Positions 1-11,605 of a stretch of DNA of 64,000 nt are shown in pieces. The notes under the pieces are model-generated. The model did no database searches. It was not told the origin of the DNA and was given only the letters and a program-made list of their open reading frames with translations. The stretch lies in assembly GCA_029204225.1 (NCBI GenBank), contig CM055096.1, forward strand, positions 72,299,349 to 72,363,348, written 5' to 3'. Made by a program: the position numbers and the translations under genes. Position 1 is the first letter of the stretch. Every line of letters starts with the position of its first letter. This DNA comes from Diphasiastrum complanatum. Lineage: Eukaryota > Streptophyta > Lycopodiopsida > Lycopodiales > Lycopodiaceae.

Positions 1-1
1 C

Positions 2-349
2 AATCCCAGAGAGATCATTAAGATTCAGTTGAGACGTTTCTTTCAACTAATGTGCCGACAGCTTGTAAAACAGTTCCAGTGAGTGATGCAAACTGAGAAG
101 CTAACTCAGCTCTCTGAAGCTGCTGATGTTTATATGCTACGTGCAGAGGAAACGACGTCCTCACTTGGGACTTATCCTCAGTATGAGCCTCGCCGGCAGC
201 CAGAGGGAGGGGGATCGCGCCGGGTTAGCCTGGGGAGGGGATGGAGGTACGAGGTCGGAGGATCAGAGGTGAAGCTCACGAGCAGCTCGATGATCGAGAT
301 TCATACACGCCTCGAGCAAATACAACCCATTATAAAAAAGCAGTCCTGA
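2..349 (+). pseudogene. Unrecognised coding-like fragment at left edge
   Basis: One reading frame runs from the window edge to a TAA at 347 with a single internal TGA at 80-82. The segment is clearly richer in G and C than the AT-rich DNA that follows. The first part is basic and helical in character (IKIQLRRFFQL), and the later part has a Gly/Arg-rich stretch (QPEGGGSRRVSLGRG). I recognise no family. It could be the 3' end of a gene or the gag-like end of a retroelement lying mostly outside the window. The ATG at 83 follows the internal stop and may not be a real start. Confidence 0.22.
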
Positions 350-429
350 TCCGGGATCCCCAGTCAAAAACCAAGGTCCAGAACATAACGTGTATGCTCA
401 AATCTAACACAATAAATGAACCTTAGAAG

Positions 430-959
430 AGAGTTTTTGGGACCCACCATTACCTAAGGCATAATAATAGGAAGTCAATTTTTTAATTGGTTACAATTTT
501 CAAACCTCAAATAGAAAGTAATCATAAATGGAATCTTGAAAATACATAAGTTTCATAATTTATAATGGAATATTGAAATTAGGTAACCCTCAAAATTGAA
601 TCATTAATTGAATCTTGAAATTTTTGTCTTAATTTTTTCCAATTTTGGTGACACATATCATATATGTATGATAAAGGGTGTTTGTCGGGGTCCTATATTG
701 GCTTTTTATTATAGTCTCATGACAAGAATACAAGCCAAGCCATCATGTCCTTAGCTTGGATCAACAAAATAACCTTTAACCAAGTCCATAATCAAACAAA
801 AACAAATATACTAGTATAATTAGCAATTAAAAAACAAAGTTTAGTTTTGGGTATCCAACCAAAAGTAGTCTTGGCATTTGCAAAATACTATTTAGCTCTA
901 ATGTAAAAGTCCAACAATTTTGCAAAGTGTCAATGGAAAGGCAAACTTAAGAATTGTTG
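430..959. repeat. AT-rich DNA with a threefold degenerate repeat
   Basis: No gene is visible. A short unit resembling ATCATAAATGGAATCTTGAA recurs three times, at about 521-545, 553-580 and 598-622, with substitutions and small indels. The rest is unstructured AT-rich sequence. Confidence 0.4.
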
Positions 960-1400
960 TCCTCTTTGAAAGGCAATTTTGAAGAGAAGGCCAAATTTGC
1001 TCTATGTATGTAGCAATTATGTTATAAAAGCTAAAACAATCTTGCATTCTAATAGTGAAGGTAACATTGAAATAGGTGGCCAATGAAAAAGACCTACTTT
1101 TTGAAAGGTTAGCGTGCACTTCAAACTTCAAGCAGCACTCCAATAGTAAAGATTGAAATATTCTTGCATTTTCAAAGTAGAATGTAACCTACAAGCATGC
1201 GTGTTGTATGAAAACTGAGAATTAAAAAAGGCCCTCAATTTAAAAGCTGTGTGTAATTCAAAAGCTGAAAAATTCTTGCATCTTTAGAGTGAAAAATAAC
1301 ATTGAGACATACATGTGGTTTGAGAGTTGAAAATGATACACTTCATATTAAAAGGTTGGTGTAATTTGTACTTCAAATTAGAAGCCCTCAACCAACCTAC
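960..1400. repeat. Degenerate tandem repeat, period about 115 bp
   Basis: A block starting ATTCTTGCAT and followed by AGTG/AGTA and GTAACATTGA-like sequence recurs at about 1038, 1159 and 1272. It is joined each time by AAAGCTGA- or TTGAAAGGTT-like filler. The copies are strongly diverged, which suggests an old tandem array. Confidence 0.4.
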
Positions 1401-3223
1401 CAAGTTCTACACTTAACAAGATAATCCCTAAGGCCTACACTATGTAACAACTAGAGTGGGTAGTTGTTGGGTTCATAAGAGTAGGTCCCCATGGTCCTAC
1501 TTCACTATTTCCAGGCTTAGGGCATTGAACCTAAATTTGAAACTCTCTCATGAAGACAAAACTTTCAAAATAAGTGGATGGATGTAGTCTTTGTTTTGGG
1601 GACATGGCTCCAAGTTAGATACCAAGAATTTGTACCTTCATTATTATAATGTTGGATATAGTATGCACTTTAGATGATGGAAAATGCCTACAAAAGGTGA
1701 GATGCTTCACTAAGCGTCTCTCACAATGCAACTTATTCACTAAGTTGGGCCATTAAGAAATTGTTGTCATGCCAAGGGGGGGCATCATCATTCAAGAGTC
1801 GTGGATGCTTGGAGGTTGCTTACACTTCAAAGTTAAAGCTTTTAAACACCCAACGCCCATTAGAGGAAGTCTCGACTCCAAAATGATCCTTTGAAAAGAT
1901 AACTTTTTTGACTTTTTTACTATTTTATGTCCACATAGCCCAATACTGTGTATAAAGTGACACAAATCCCCATAATGTGAACATAGGCTCTAGTTGCCCT
2001 TTGGGCAATTCTAGAAATCCCATTAACATAGATTATAGTTGCCCACAACTATCTTTGGATAGCCTTGAGCATTTCTCTTTCTAAAATTTTGTCTCCTAGT
2101 TGGTGCTTCGTATATGGTCTTTTTTGAATTCAAAACTCTTCTAAGGCATTCACAATTGCCTATAGGGCTACTCATCACATGATTGTGATTGTGTTTCCCT
2201 TAGTTGAAGCTTTTCCAACACCCAGAGCCCTATCATGGTCATCATGATTGATGTTTATGTTTTGTTTTGTGAATAATATTAAAGCTTATAGTGCATTCAT
2301 ATCAACCGAGGGCTGTAACCCGAGGCAAAGGCCCTTCCCATGACGGATTGGCCAAGGAGGTGACCTTTCGCGACGAAAACTTTTTTCTACTTCTTTTCTT
2401 CTGCTATAAATTGTGTTTACATGCACCGTTATGTAACATGCACCTTCTGCATTTCGGAAGGTGCACATAAAAAAATTTGGAAAAAAAAAGGAGGCGCAGA
2501 AATTATGTTCGTTGAGGCACCTCTTTTTTTTTTCATGAAAAAGCAAAAAATGATTTTACGTCATTTATAAAAGGCCATTCTTAAAACTTGATCTTGAGAT
2601 TAGGAAGGTGAATAGAAATGTAAAACTTCATGTAAATCAAAACCAATATTTTGAAAATTCACAATGAAGTATGTTGTGAAGGGTATATAGCTCTTTAAAT
2701 TATTTACTAAAGCTAAATGATAATCAAACATTACAACAAAATGCCTCTACATGACCTAGTTCTAGACCACTTGTATGTAATCTAGAGCTACCTATCTAAG
2801 CATAACGTAAGCCTCAAATTTAAAAAATAAATCAAGGGAACAACCTCAATGTTACCTCATGCTTACACTCTTGTGTAGAGTGTGGACTTTGGAGGGTTGG
2901 GAGGTAAGGCCAAAACATCACTTTGAGCACTAGCTCAAACATTTAGCTTTACCTATAAAGCACAAGACTTTGAGTTGTCCCTTTTTCTTCATTAGTTGGG
3001 GTTTGAGCCTAGGCCTCTTAAAGACACAATATTCCAACTCTATGAGCGCAGGGAACTATGGAGGCAATTATAATATGTTGCTTGAGCCAATGGGAGCTAA
3101 CACTCATCAACACAACATCCTCTAATAAGTGGTGACACTATTTCCTCTCCGTGAGGTCAAGAGTTGGATTCCAATCCACCGCACAAAACAGCAGATACGA
3201 GAGAGAAGAAAACATTCAACACA
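1401..3223. other. Intergenic DNA, nothing recognised
   Basis: Both strands were read for transposon domains, RNA genes and long open frames and none was recognised. A small open frame on the minus strand (2286-2546) is low-complexity (Phe/Lys/Arg-rich) and resembles no protein I know. Confidence 0.5.
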
Positions 3224-3396
3224 GCATGTTAATAGATGCTTGAGGTTGCAACTTCTAAGTTACTACCTTGTTAATTTTGCTTGATGTTAGAAGATGTAAT
3301 CCTTGCACCTAATGTGTTAATGGGTGATTGAGGTTGCATGTTTAAAAGTAAGTAGATTTTACCTTTGATGTTAGGAGTTGTACTCCATACACCTAT
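3224..3396. repeat. Two-copy diverged tandem duplication, about 88 bp
   Basis: The first unit (3224-3311) and the second (3312-3396) share the blocks TGTTAAT, TGAGGTTGCA, TTGATGTTAG, AGA/GGT-TGTA and TCC..CACCTA in the same order. No coding potential is apparent. Confidence 0.5.
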
Positions 3397-3736
3397 TTAA
3401 AGGAGGGCATAGAAAAACAGTTTTGAATCTAAAACTCATAAAAATTGTCAGGGTTAGTGGTGAGACTCTTCTTAGTAGCAAGGCCCTTCTTGCTATGGCA
3501 TTTAGAGCTTGTTGTAGGCATGATTTTATGTTGACAACCATAATTGGCAATTTTTTTAACAATTAACTAAAGCTTGCTAACAAATACTGTATGTAGATTA
3601 CTTTGTAAAAATTGATTTGCCATGTGTATACAACATAACTCATTACTCAAGTTGGTTAGAAAAGAATTGCATCTCAAAGTATGCTATTTGGCATGGTTTT
3701 ATAGCACTTACGTGCTAGCAAAAAGCATCTCATGCC

Positions 3737-4881
3737 TCATAAATTCAAAAAAAAAAAGTTAACCATGGGACCCTTTCTACGAGGGCTTATGGGATAAAAT
3801 AAATGTGTAACCATGCACATATGGGAGGATTCAATCCAAAGTTTGTGCCAATCTACCACAGACATTCTCTTTGGAGGCATCCTTGTTTCTAACCTATCTC
3901 CAAAGCCTCTTCTATGAGCATTTCTAAATGAATGATTTTCATCATGCAAGTACTTGCGATAATTTTCATATACAAATTTGTTTAAATGACGTGAGTGTCG
4001 AGCATCAATATTTGGTCCACAAATGAGACATGTGTGATATATATATTGATGCATAAAAAGCAAATATATAGAAATTACAATTGATTTCATTTTATAGTCA
4101 CCTGAACAATTGCCTAATCCTCGGTAGTCGTGCATTGTCCACATTAAAATCGCAAGCAACATCAATGTATTGTCTTGTAGTGGATGTGAGATGTCATATG
4201 CTTGGACACCCTTCTATAGTAGTTCTAGTTATTCAATCAATGGTGCAAGGTAGACATCAATATTTTTTATTTTATGCTTTCTAGGAATTAGAAGTGCCAA
4301 TATGAGATGTCCTTTTTTAACGCTTAGCCAAGGTGGAATGTTATAGTTGACCAACACCACTGGCCAAGTAGACCACGCGCTTGACATTCTTCCAAAGAGG
4401 TTCACCCCATCTGTTGCAAGTCCAAATCTTATGTTTCTTGATTCACTTGTAAAACATGGATATTCTTTGTCAATGTGTTTCCATGCAGGAGAATATGAGG
4501 ATACTCCAATGATCTCATCCAAAGAATGATGACTAGCATGCCAATTCACAAGTTCTACAAGAGACTTGCAACGAAACAATCGTTGCAATCGTGGGATTAT
4601 TCAAAAGTGTCGCAATACCTTGCATGGGATAGTGGCCCCTTGTAAGTCATCTCAATATCGAGGAGTATCACATATAGGACAAGCTTTAACCCCCAATACT
4701 CACCACGATATAAGATGCAATCTTTTGGACAAGCATGATGCAATGTATAGTCCATTCCCAATGCACTCAACATTTTTTGTGCCTCAACTCTTGTCTCTAA
4801 CATAGTGTTTCCTTCTATGAGTAGTTTGCGCAATAACCTATACATAATCAAATGAATTTTCATAATATAAAATAAAATCAT
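3737..4881 (-). pseudogene. CACTA (En/Spm-like) TNP2 transposase remnant
   Basis: Three successive minus-strand frames read like the TNP2/transposase_21 family that moves CACTA DNA transposons in the nucleus. In order they show ACPKDCILYRGEY; then SPAWKHID, RFGLATDGVNLFG, STWPVVLVNYNIPPW and NIDVYLAPLIE; then LLAILMWTMHDYRGLGN and CGPNIDARHSRH. These are the conserved blocks of the central transposase in the right order. Stops and frameshifts separate the blocks, and the product breaks off after a basic stretch near 3750, so the C-terminal half is missing. No CACTA terminal inverted repeats were seen nearby. The family call is firm and the element is dead. Confidence 0.85.
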
Positions 4882-5842
4882 CTACCCAATTAAAACTTTT
4901 GACTTGTACAACACATCTAATAATTTTTTTTTTAAATCTCAATCTTACTCAAATAAAGATGTAACACTTGTATCACTCCATTTATATTTTGCTTGGAGGT
5001 TCAATATAAACAACGAAGCGTCCAAACGAGATGTCTTTGCTCTAGGATATAATGGTGTGTTTGATTCTTCTCTCCATTTTTTTCCCCTCAGCACTCACAA
5101 ATGATTCACTGTCATGTTCAGTGCGTTCTTCCACGTCATGATGCTCATAGACGTTATTTATCTAGTTGTTCATGATTTCGACTTCGTCTTGAATGCAAAA
5201 ATCATTTTCAGCACTTGATCTTTATTCTCAAGAAGAACAAGGACTAGGTCGAGGCTGATTTGTTTTGGGGCATTGTTGTTCATCTATTTTCATCATGGCT
5301 CTCAATCCCATATGCTCACGACGTGAAAGTTGATTTATATGTGGCCCATCGTATGCTAGTTTTGTTTTGAATATGGAGTGACTGTTGTGATCGTCACTAG
5401 AACTAGACGACGATTCATACTCCTTCAAACATGGGAAACAAATATTCATCTATTAACATATAAGATTGTCATTCATAAAAATTAAAACATGCAAATCAAA
5501 CATCATATCTAAAATCTTGTTCCAAGTATGTTTGTTATTTGCATCATGAAATTAAAACAATAATTACTTTACATTTAACATAACGTATCATGGTATGATT
5601 CATGCATTAACTGTACTTGATGCATCAATTGACCAAAAAACTTGTTCCCATTAAATAGATAAAGTGTATTTTGATATTCAGAAGGTACATACTTGAGTTT
5701 GGCTCAAAAACTTTTGTACACATCTTGGAAGAGTATGATTGAAAACATTCTCTCCTTGCATGCGCTGCTCTTTCAAAGAACAAGCATTGGCATTCAACCA
5801 TAAACCTGCATTCTCCATTGGTGGTGACATAGAGCATGCCAA
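4882..5842. other. Probable CACTA-internal DNA without recognisable gene
   Basis: This lies upstream of the transposase remnant in the minus-strand sense. A minus frame at 5228-5449 contains a Ser-rich acidic run (YESSSSSSDDHN) but no known domain. It may be a decayed accessory part of the same element. Confidence 0.3.
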
Positions 5843-6046
5843 TCACCCCAATTGTCTTGAGGTCATTAATGTGACAACACTATTCAAAGGGACATCAATG
5901 CTAATCGAAGAAAATAAACCCAATCCAGCGTTAGGAATGTGCTCACTACGCTTGATCATGTACATATGACCCCAATATGGTAATGATGTTCCACATAATG
6001 GTAGTGGTACTCTATCAAGCCAACATAAATATTTTTTTTCTATCAA
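5843..6046 (-). pseudogene. Fragment resembling the start of a SET domain
   Basis: The frame contains GTSLPYWG followed by SEHIPNAGLGLFSSISI. The second block resembles the opening strand of SET-domain lysine methyltransferases (I..AGLGLFA), which lead into the S-adenosylmethionine-binding core. The frame ends soon after, and the rest of a SET domain (NHxC, ELxxDY) was not found. It sits about 1 kb upstream of the CACTA transposase on the same strand, so it may be captured cellular sequence carried by that element. The match is short and the call is tentative. Confidence 0.3.
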
Positions 6047-6241
6047 AGGGCTTGACTAATGCTTCTAGGTAGGGAGGAAGAGGATGCTCAGTCAATGAAT
6101 TTCAAAACTCCTTCAATAGTCAACAATACATAGATTTGGTTGTGTACAAATCTTGTCAAGCGACATCCAAGTTGTGTTCTTTTTTTTTATGGAGTAGATC
6201 TAGATGAGATAGAAAGAGGAGGATATTTATACTACACAGGT

Positions 6242-6330
6242 ATGTGAGGTGATGTGGATGGATAGAATCGATGTGAGGTGTTGTGGGATGGATAGAATCA
6301 ATGTGAGGTGTCGTGAGTTGGATAGAATCT
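6242..6330 (+). repeat. 30-bp minisatellite, three copies
   Basis: Three units of 29-30 bp (6242-6270, 6271-6300, 6301-6330) share ATGTGAGGTG and GGATAGAATC. They are open in the frame of the downstream copia fragment and would encode CGMDRI-type repeats. Confidence 0.7.
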
Positions 6331-6331
6331 C

Positions 6332-7040
6332 AATGGCCTTAATGATGGATGCTCATCTTCCCAAGTCATTTTGGGACGAAGCCATCTCTTGTGTTATCTT
6401 TGTAATAGACCTTTGCACCCATGGCCCAATTAGAATCTTGATTGCTTTATCTTCATATTTCAATTGGATGCTCTTTGAAATGGACATATCTAATGCTTTT
6501 TTGTATGGCTATCTTGAGGAGGAGATGTACATGGAGCAACCCGAGGGCTTCATTCAACTTGTATTTGAAGACAAAGTTTGCCTACTCAAGAAGAGCTTGT
6601 ATGGTTTGAAACAACCACCAAAATTGTGGCATGCTCGGCTACATTCTTTCCTTATCTCACTTGGATTCAATCTAAGTGACTTGGATCCATCTTTGTACTT
6701 TAAATTTCATGATGATGATTTTGTAGATGATATCATATTTTGTGGAAACAATGTAGACCTAATCAATGAGACCAAGATGGCATTATGCAAGGAGTTCAAA
6801 ATGCAAGATCTAGGAGCCTTGCATTATATTTTGGGTATAGAAGTAGTAAGAGGTCATAGTTTCAGTTTCATTTGCCAATCCAAGTATGCTACTTCAATTC
6901 TCAAAAAGTTTATTATGGATAGGTGCAAAAAGAGAGAAACTCCAATGCAGCACCATGTAAGAGATCCTCGGGGAGACGATGAAAGATCCTTCAAGGACAT
7001 CACTCTCTTTAGGGCTCCTTACTTTGGCTTACCATATTAG
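6332..7040 (+). pseudogene. Ty1/copia integrase-reverse transcriptase fragment
   Basis: The frame starts with the end of a copia integrase core (LPKSFWDEAIS) and jumps straight into reverse transcriptase: FEMDISNAFLYGYLEEE (motif A), KKSLYGLKQPPKLW, the active-site strand DDFVDDIIFCG, then MQDLGALHYILGIEV. The C-terminal integrase and N-terminal RT are deleted. The usual YVDD box reads FVDD. The frame ends near the start of RNase H. It belongs to the same broad lineage as the elements at 13863-16664 and 17891-23665 (compare NAFLNGYLEEEIYMEQP). No LTRs were found around it. Confidence 0.85.
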
Positions 7041-7162
7041 ACTAGATTTAGTGATTTGACCATACTGGAATCAATTTCAGTCAGTTTTTGGTCAACAATA
7101 CTTCACTATGAGTTAATCAAATATTAACTAAATTTAGTAATTTCCAAAATAGATATATCGAG

Positions 7163-7495
7163 ATGGCCAAAGAAACTTCAAATCAAGCTGCAAATCCAGG
7201 TGCGCCATCTTATATGGTGATTTGTCAGCAGTTGAGTATGGCACTCAATGATATGAATAATCGTAATCAGATGAGAGATCAGCAAATGGAGGTTCTTTTG
7301 AATCAAGTCAAATTGATGTCTCCAATCTCGGTTTTCAACCGGAGGTTTATGCGGGCAAGAAGAAGGAGAAGAAACCTGAGGTCGTCGAGGACTGGCTGGC
7401 CAAGTGCAGTAGTTACTTCAATCTGCACGGTGTTCCTGATGAGAAGGAAATGGGTGATAAGGTAGTTACATTATTTGGCAGTAATTTTGTACGTC
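7163..7495 (+). pseudogene. Gypsy gag N-terminal fragment
   Basis: The first ATG opens MAKETSNQAANP and an Asn/Gln/Met-rich helical segment ([17 protein letters not shown]). A frameshift near 7337 moves into the next frame with [18 protein letters not shown] and [13 protein letters not shown]. That pattern is the gypsy capsid retrotrans_gag core. It is then fused directly to sequence just upstream of RT, so the nucleocapsid and protease are missing. Gag would form the retrotransposon particle in the cytoplasm. Confidence 0.7.
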
Positions 7496-8590
7496 CGTTG
7501 GATCAGATTTCTACAGTTAATAAAATGGAAGCATTGGATTATTCTGAGTATGAGCTTTTTTCAATTTATGTTATTCCAATTGTGGATGTTTCTGAATTGA
7601 ATCTAAATGGTTGGAATTTCTCAACAATTCTTAACTCAGTAGATTTAGATCATGAACAAGCAGTGAAAGAACATATCATAAGTGAATTTAGGGATGTTTT
7701 TCCATCTGAATTACCTCATGGTTTACCACCGTCTAGGTCAGTAGACCACATGATTGAGTTAATTCCAGGAAGTCAACTTGTCTCTAGACAATCTTATAGG
7801 TTCTCTCAGAAAGAGGAGACAGATATTTCAAATCAAATAGAAAACTACCTGAGGATGGGACATATACAACCTAGTAAATCACCATGGGACGCTCCTGTTC
7901 TTCTTAAAGCGAAGAAAGATGGAGGTTTTCGGATGTGTGTGGATTACAAGGGGCTTAATAAAGTGACTATAAAGAATAAATATCCATTACCCAGGATGGA
8001 TGACCTTGTAGATCGCTTGGGTGGAGCACGATATTTCACCAAGATAGATCTCAGGACAGGGTACCATCAAATAAGAATTAAGTCAGAAGATGTCCAAAAG
8101 ATAAGATTTCATTCTAGATTTGGTCATTATGAATCTCTAGTATTGCCATTTGGATTAATGAATGCTCCAGCAACATTCCAGCAAATGATGAACGATTTAT
8201 TTCGTCTATATTTGGGGAAGTTTGTGGTAGTATTCTTAGATGACATTCTCATTTATAGTAAATCCTTGGTGGAACACATAGGACACTTAAAAATTGTCTT
8301 GATGAAACTCCGTTAGGAGCTACTCTATGCTAAAGAGTCCAAGTGTGAATTCTTTAAGCAACAGTTGCTTTATCTCGGTCATAAGATCACAGTAAATGGG
8401 ATCAAGATTGACGAGGATAAAATCAAGATTGTGATTGAGTGGCCAATTCCGAAAACTGTGAGGCAGGTAAAGTCTTTAGGTTTTACACTTTTCTTCAAGA
8501 GATTTATTGAGAATTATGCTAAGTTAGCAGCATCGCTTAATAATCTGACAAAAGGAATTTTTAATAAAAAGAAAAAAAAGGAATCATCCT
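7496..8590 (+). pseudogene. Gypsy reverse transcriptase
   Basis: The expected RT blocks appear in order: [76 protein letters not shown] and the active site [16 protein letters not shown] at 8314-8316 interrupts the thumb, but the same frame continues with LLYAKESKCEFF, YLGHKI and the connection domain. The frame is lost at an A-run near 8570-8582. RT copies the element RNA into cDNA in the particle. The catalytic aspartates are retained, yet the protein cannot be made whole. Confidence 0.9.
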
Positions 8591-8593
8591 AGT

Positions 8594-9148
8594 CCGCCTG
8601 TTGTTTGGAACGAGGAATTGAATCAGTTTTTTGAGAAACTTAAAACAATGATTGTTTCAGCTCCCGTGTTACAAATTGCAAATCCAGATTTACCTTACGT
8701 CGTGAGAACATACGCAAGTGATGTTGTAGTTAGAGTAGTTCTATGGATAGGTCACTAGCGTTTGAAAGCAAAAAAATTCACTGGTTCTCAATTGCGTTAT
8801 ACTACGCAGAAAAAGAAATTGTTTGCTGTAATCCATGCACTTAAAACCTGGAGACACTACTTGTATGGTAGTAAGTTTGTAGTGTATACGGATCACCAGC
8901 CTCTTAAGTATTTTTGTAATCAACATGATCTTCGGGAGAGAAAATCTCAATGGGCTGAATTGATGCAAGAATTTGATCATGAAATTCGTTACATAAGAGA
9001 CAGCTCTAATCAAGTTGCAGATGCTCTTAGGCAGATCGGTGAACTAAACAAGTTGTCATTCACCCATATTTCTATGGATCTATATCTTTTGCTGAGAGGA
9101 AAATATAAATCAGATTCCCATTTTGGTCACATTTGGAACATTTTTTAA
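8594..9148 (+). pseudogene. Gypsy RNase H
   Basis: In a new frame the sequence reads VVWNEELNQFFEKLK, LRYTTQKKKLFAVIHALK, WRHYLYG, VVYTDHQPLKYF and IRYIRDSSNQVADAL. These are the standard RNase H blocks, including the TDHQPL strand. A stop lies at 8756-8758, and the frame is lost again at a T-run near 9139-9147. RNase H would remove the RNA strand during reverse transcription. Confidence 0.85.
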
Positions 9149-9149
9149 G

Positions 9150-10255
9150 ACCGGAAGAAATGTGGACAATGTTGAGTCAGAAACACATGGGACTCAACTA
9201 ACTAAGAAAGATAAGAAGATTGTGGAACAGTTCACCATTAGAGATGGATTACTATTTCGGAATGAGAAAGTTTGCGTACCTGGTGATAATGAGCTCAAAC
9301 GGAAGATTTTGTCTGAATGTCATGACATACCCTGTGCAGGACATCCCGGTATACATAGGACTCTGGACTTGGTTAAGAGGGAATTTTATTGGCCAAAGCT
9401 CAAGCCATATGTTGAGTCATATGTTGTTAAATGCTAGCAAAGTCTGAACGCCATAAGGCTGGTGGTTTGTTGCATCCGTTAGATATCCCAGATAAGAAAT
9501 GGGAAAGCATATCTATAGATTTTGTAGTTGGACTTCCAAAGACCCAACGACAAAATGATTCTATTTGGGTTGTAGTGAATCGGTTAACTAAGTTAGTTGC
9601 ATTCATACCAATCAAGTCAACTATAAAGGCTTCTGATTTAGCCCAGATCTTTGTTGAAAGATTATTTCAGTTGTATGGTCTGCCAAGTGACATTGTTAGT
9701 GATAGAGATCCTAAGTTCACAGGTCACTTTTGGTCAGTAGTATTCCATAAACTGGAAACTTCTTTGAGTTTGAGTTCTTCTAATCATCCCGAATCATATG
9801 GCTAGACGAAAAGGACTAATCAAACTATGGAAGATATATTGAGGATGTATGTTTCTCACAGGCAATCTCATTGGGAAGATTATCTCCCACTGATTGAGTT
9901 TGCATATAATAGTAGAAAACATTCTGCTACAGGTTACGATCCTTTTATGCTTATGTACGGTTTTCAGCCTAGATCTCCTAAAAATGTTGACACGAAGTCT
10001 GTTAAGATCCAGAAGGTTGCTGATTTTTTGCATAATATGCAAGAAATGTTGCAAGTGGCTAAGGATAGTATCCGGAGTACTCAGGATAGAGCTAAATACT
10101 GTACCAATATTAAGAGATCTCCAATAGATTTTAAAGTTGATGACTGGGTATATCTTAGGATTTCATAAGATTCTAGGACGTTATGTACAAGGAAGCATTA
10201 TAAGCTGTCTACCCGTTATTGTGGACCTTTCAGGATTGTATCAATTGTTCAACAC
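9150..10255 (+). pseudogene. Gypsy integrase with destroyed catalytic residue
   Basis: An HHCC-type zinc region (CHDIPCAGHPGIHRTLDLV then FYWPKL) is followed by the DDE core: WESISIDFVVGLP carries the first Asp and DIVSDRDPKFTGHFW the second. The third catalytic site should read DGQTER. Here the Gln codon is TAG and the Glu codon is AAA (Lys). The frame continues into MEDILRMYVSHRQSHWED and, after another stop near 10166, into the C-terminal YCGPFRI motif. Both changes at the active site are C-to-T or G-to-A transitions. Confidence 0.85.
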
Positions 10256-10656
10256 ATAAGAGTTCGAAAAAATGTCGAGTCCTTCATTTTTATATCAACT
10301 TGCATATATAAATCCGTCATACACAAAATGATTGGTGTCTATGGCAAAAGAGTGGAACCTCAATCCACAACATCATAAACAAGTATTTCTTCTAAGTACT
10401 AAGCAAAAACAAATATATCTATAACATTTAACATGTTGTTTGCAACTACAAATGAGTGTTTATGGTATACACTCAAAATTTTATTTATGAAAACTTCACT
10501 GTCCAAATTGATAATAGCAATGTATGGAATCTCAAATCCAATGGGATGTGAACCCTTCAATTTATAGCATAACAAGTAAGAACAAAGTTATATAAAGTCT
10601 TACAATACATAGTACCATAAAGCAAAGCAAGTTTTAGGACACTCAGCTATTACCTG
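10256..10656. other. AT-rich DNA after the gypsy element, nothing recognised
   Basis: This could be the 3' untranslated part or LTR remains of the gypsy element. No partner LTR was found upstream of 7163, so I cannot confirm that. Confidence 0.3.
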
Positions 10657-10657
10657 C

Positions 10658-11400
10658 CACCATTCCACAAAACAAAACCGCACAAGTTAGTTACGTGAGG
10701 AATACAGGTGTCATAGTTAAGCATCAGTTGTTATCCATGTCTGAAACAAGATTCACTACCTTATCAGCTTGATTGTAATATATATTATACGTCCAATCTT
10801 CCCTATCATGAATTCCACTAATAGCAATACATTATGCCCTAAAATGAACTCGTATAAGGGCGAATGCCAAACTAATCAGTATAAGGGCAAACCGAATGTA
10901 TTAAGTTCACATTAGCATAATACGCATAAGGAGCATCTTATAATACACAAAATACAAAGAGACTTGACGCTTGCTTCAGTGCTAGGTACTAGGGCAAATC
11001 CATGCCATATTATCCCCATGGACCTCCCATGAAATCGTTAGGTGTCCAAGCACCTCATAGCTCGGGCAAGTCCATGTCGTACGAGCCTGCCAAGGTCAAA
11101 CTCTACAAAAATAGATAGTTCTTATACAGTAGACATTTTATGCTTTATACATCCTTGCTTTTCACTATTAGCATCATAAATTGTTCAACTTGCAATGTGA
11201 AAAGTACAACTTTAGGATTATCTCTATGTAGACATTTAATCTTAGCATAACTTAGAACTTCTCATGTGTCCAAGACTCGTATTGCATTCTGTGTATTGTA
11301 CAAGTAAACCATTGGGTGAAACAACAATTCATAGTTACATTACCTCAAGAAGATACATACCTGGATGCGAGGTGACGACATTTCTTGTGAGCTACTCATC
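10658..11400. repeat. Diverged duplication, copy A
   Basis: Copy A shares several blocks in the same order with 12866-13808. At the low-coordinate end both contain ACCGCACAAGTTAG-like sequence, ACAGGTGTCATAG and GTTGTTATCCATGT, then CCAATCTTCCC. At the high-coordinate end both contain TACCTGGATG and TTTCTTGTGAG. Identity is high in blocks and low between them, which suggests an old duplication of about 750-950 bp. Confidence 0.6.
11361..11399 (-). other. Exon-like segment of copy A
   Basis: On the minus strand a 39-nt open segment encodes MSSSQEMSSPRIQ and ends at CAG followed by GTATGT, a good plant splice donor. The equivalent segment in copy B has the same length and layout. I do not recognise the peptide and found no convincing next exon. 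Confidence 0.3.
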
Positions 11401-11605
11401 TCCAATCAATAAAGCGAAACACCTACATACTAATGATTCCAGACTGAAGGTGTTGGGTTAATGGTAATTTAGTCTATTTTTCGAACAAGTACTTTGATTT
11501 AGTCAAATGAGATTTATGTTATCAAGAAGTTATCATGTCTTCCAAAGTCGTAAAACCATTGTCAATTAGTTCATTTCTTGATTTCCACTAGATTCATAAT
11601 CATCA

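Larger units (their letters stand above)
7163..10255 (+). mobile_element. Ty3/gypsy retrotransposon, degraded internal region
   Basis: Gag, RT, RNase H and integrase follow each other in the gypsy order over 3.1 kb. At least three frameshifts and three in-frame stops break the polyprotein. Two frameshifts sit at homopolymer runs (A-run near 8565-8582, T-run near 9139-9147). The protease and the C-terminal half of gag are deleted. No flanking LTR pair was recognised, so the ends are set by the coding match. No chromodomain was seen after the integrase. Confidence 0.85.

Noticed and set aside
3378-3566. Short overlapping ORFs on both strands
   Set aside because: No domain and mirror-image frames; they lie partly in the 88-bp duplication.
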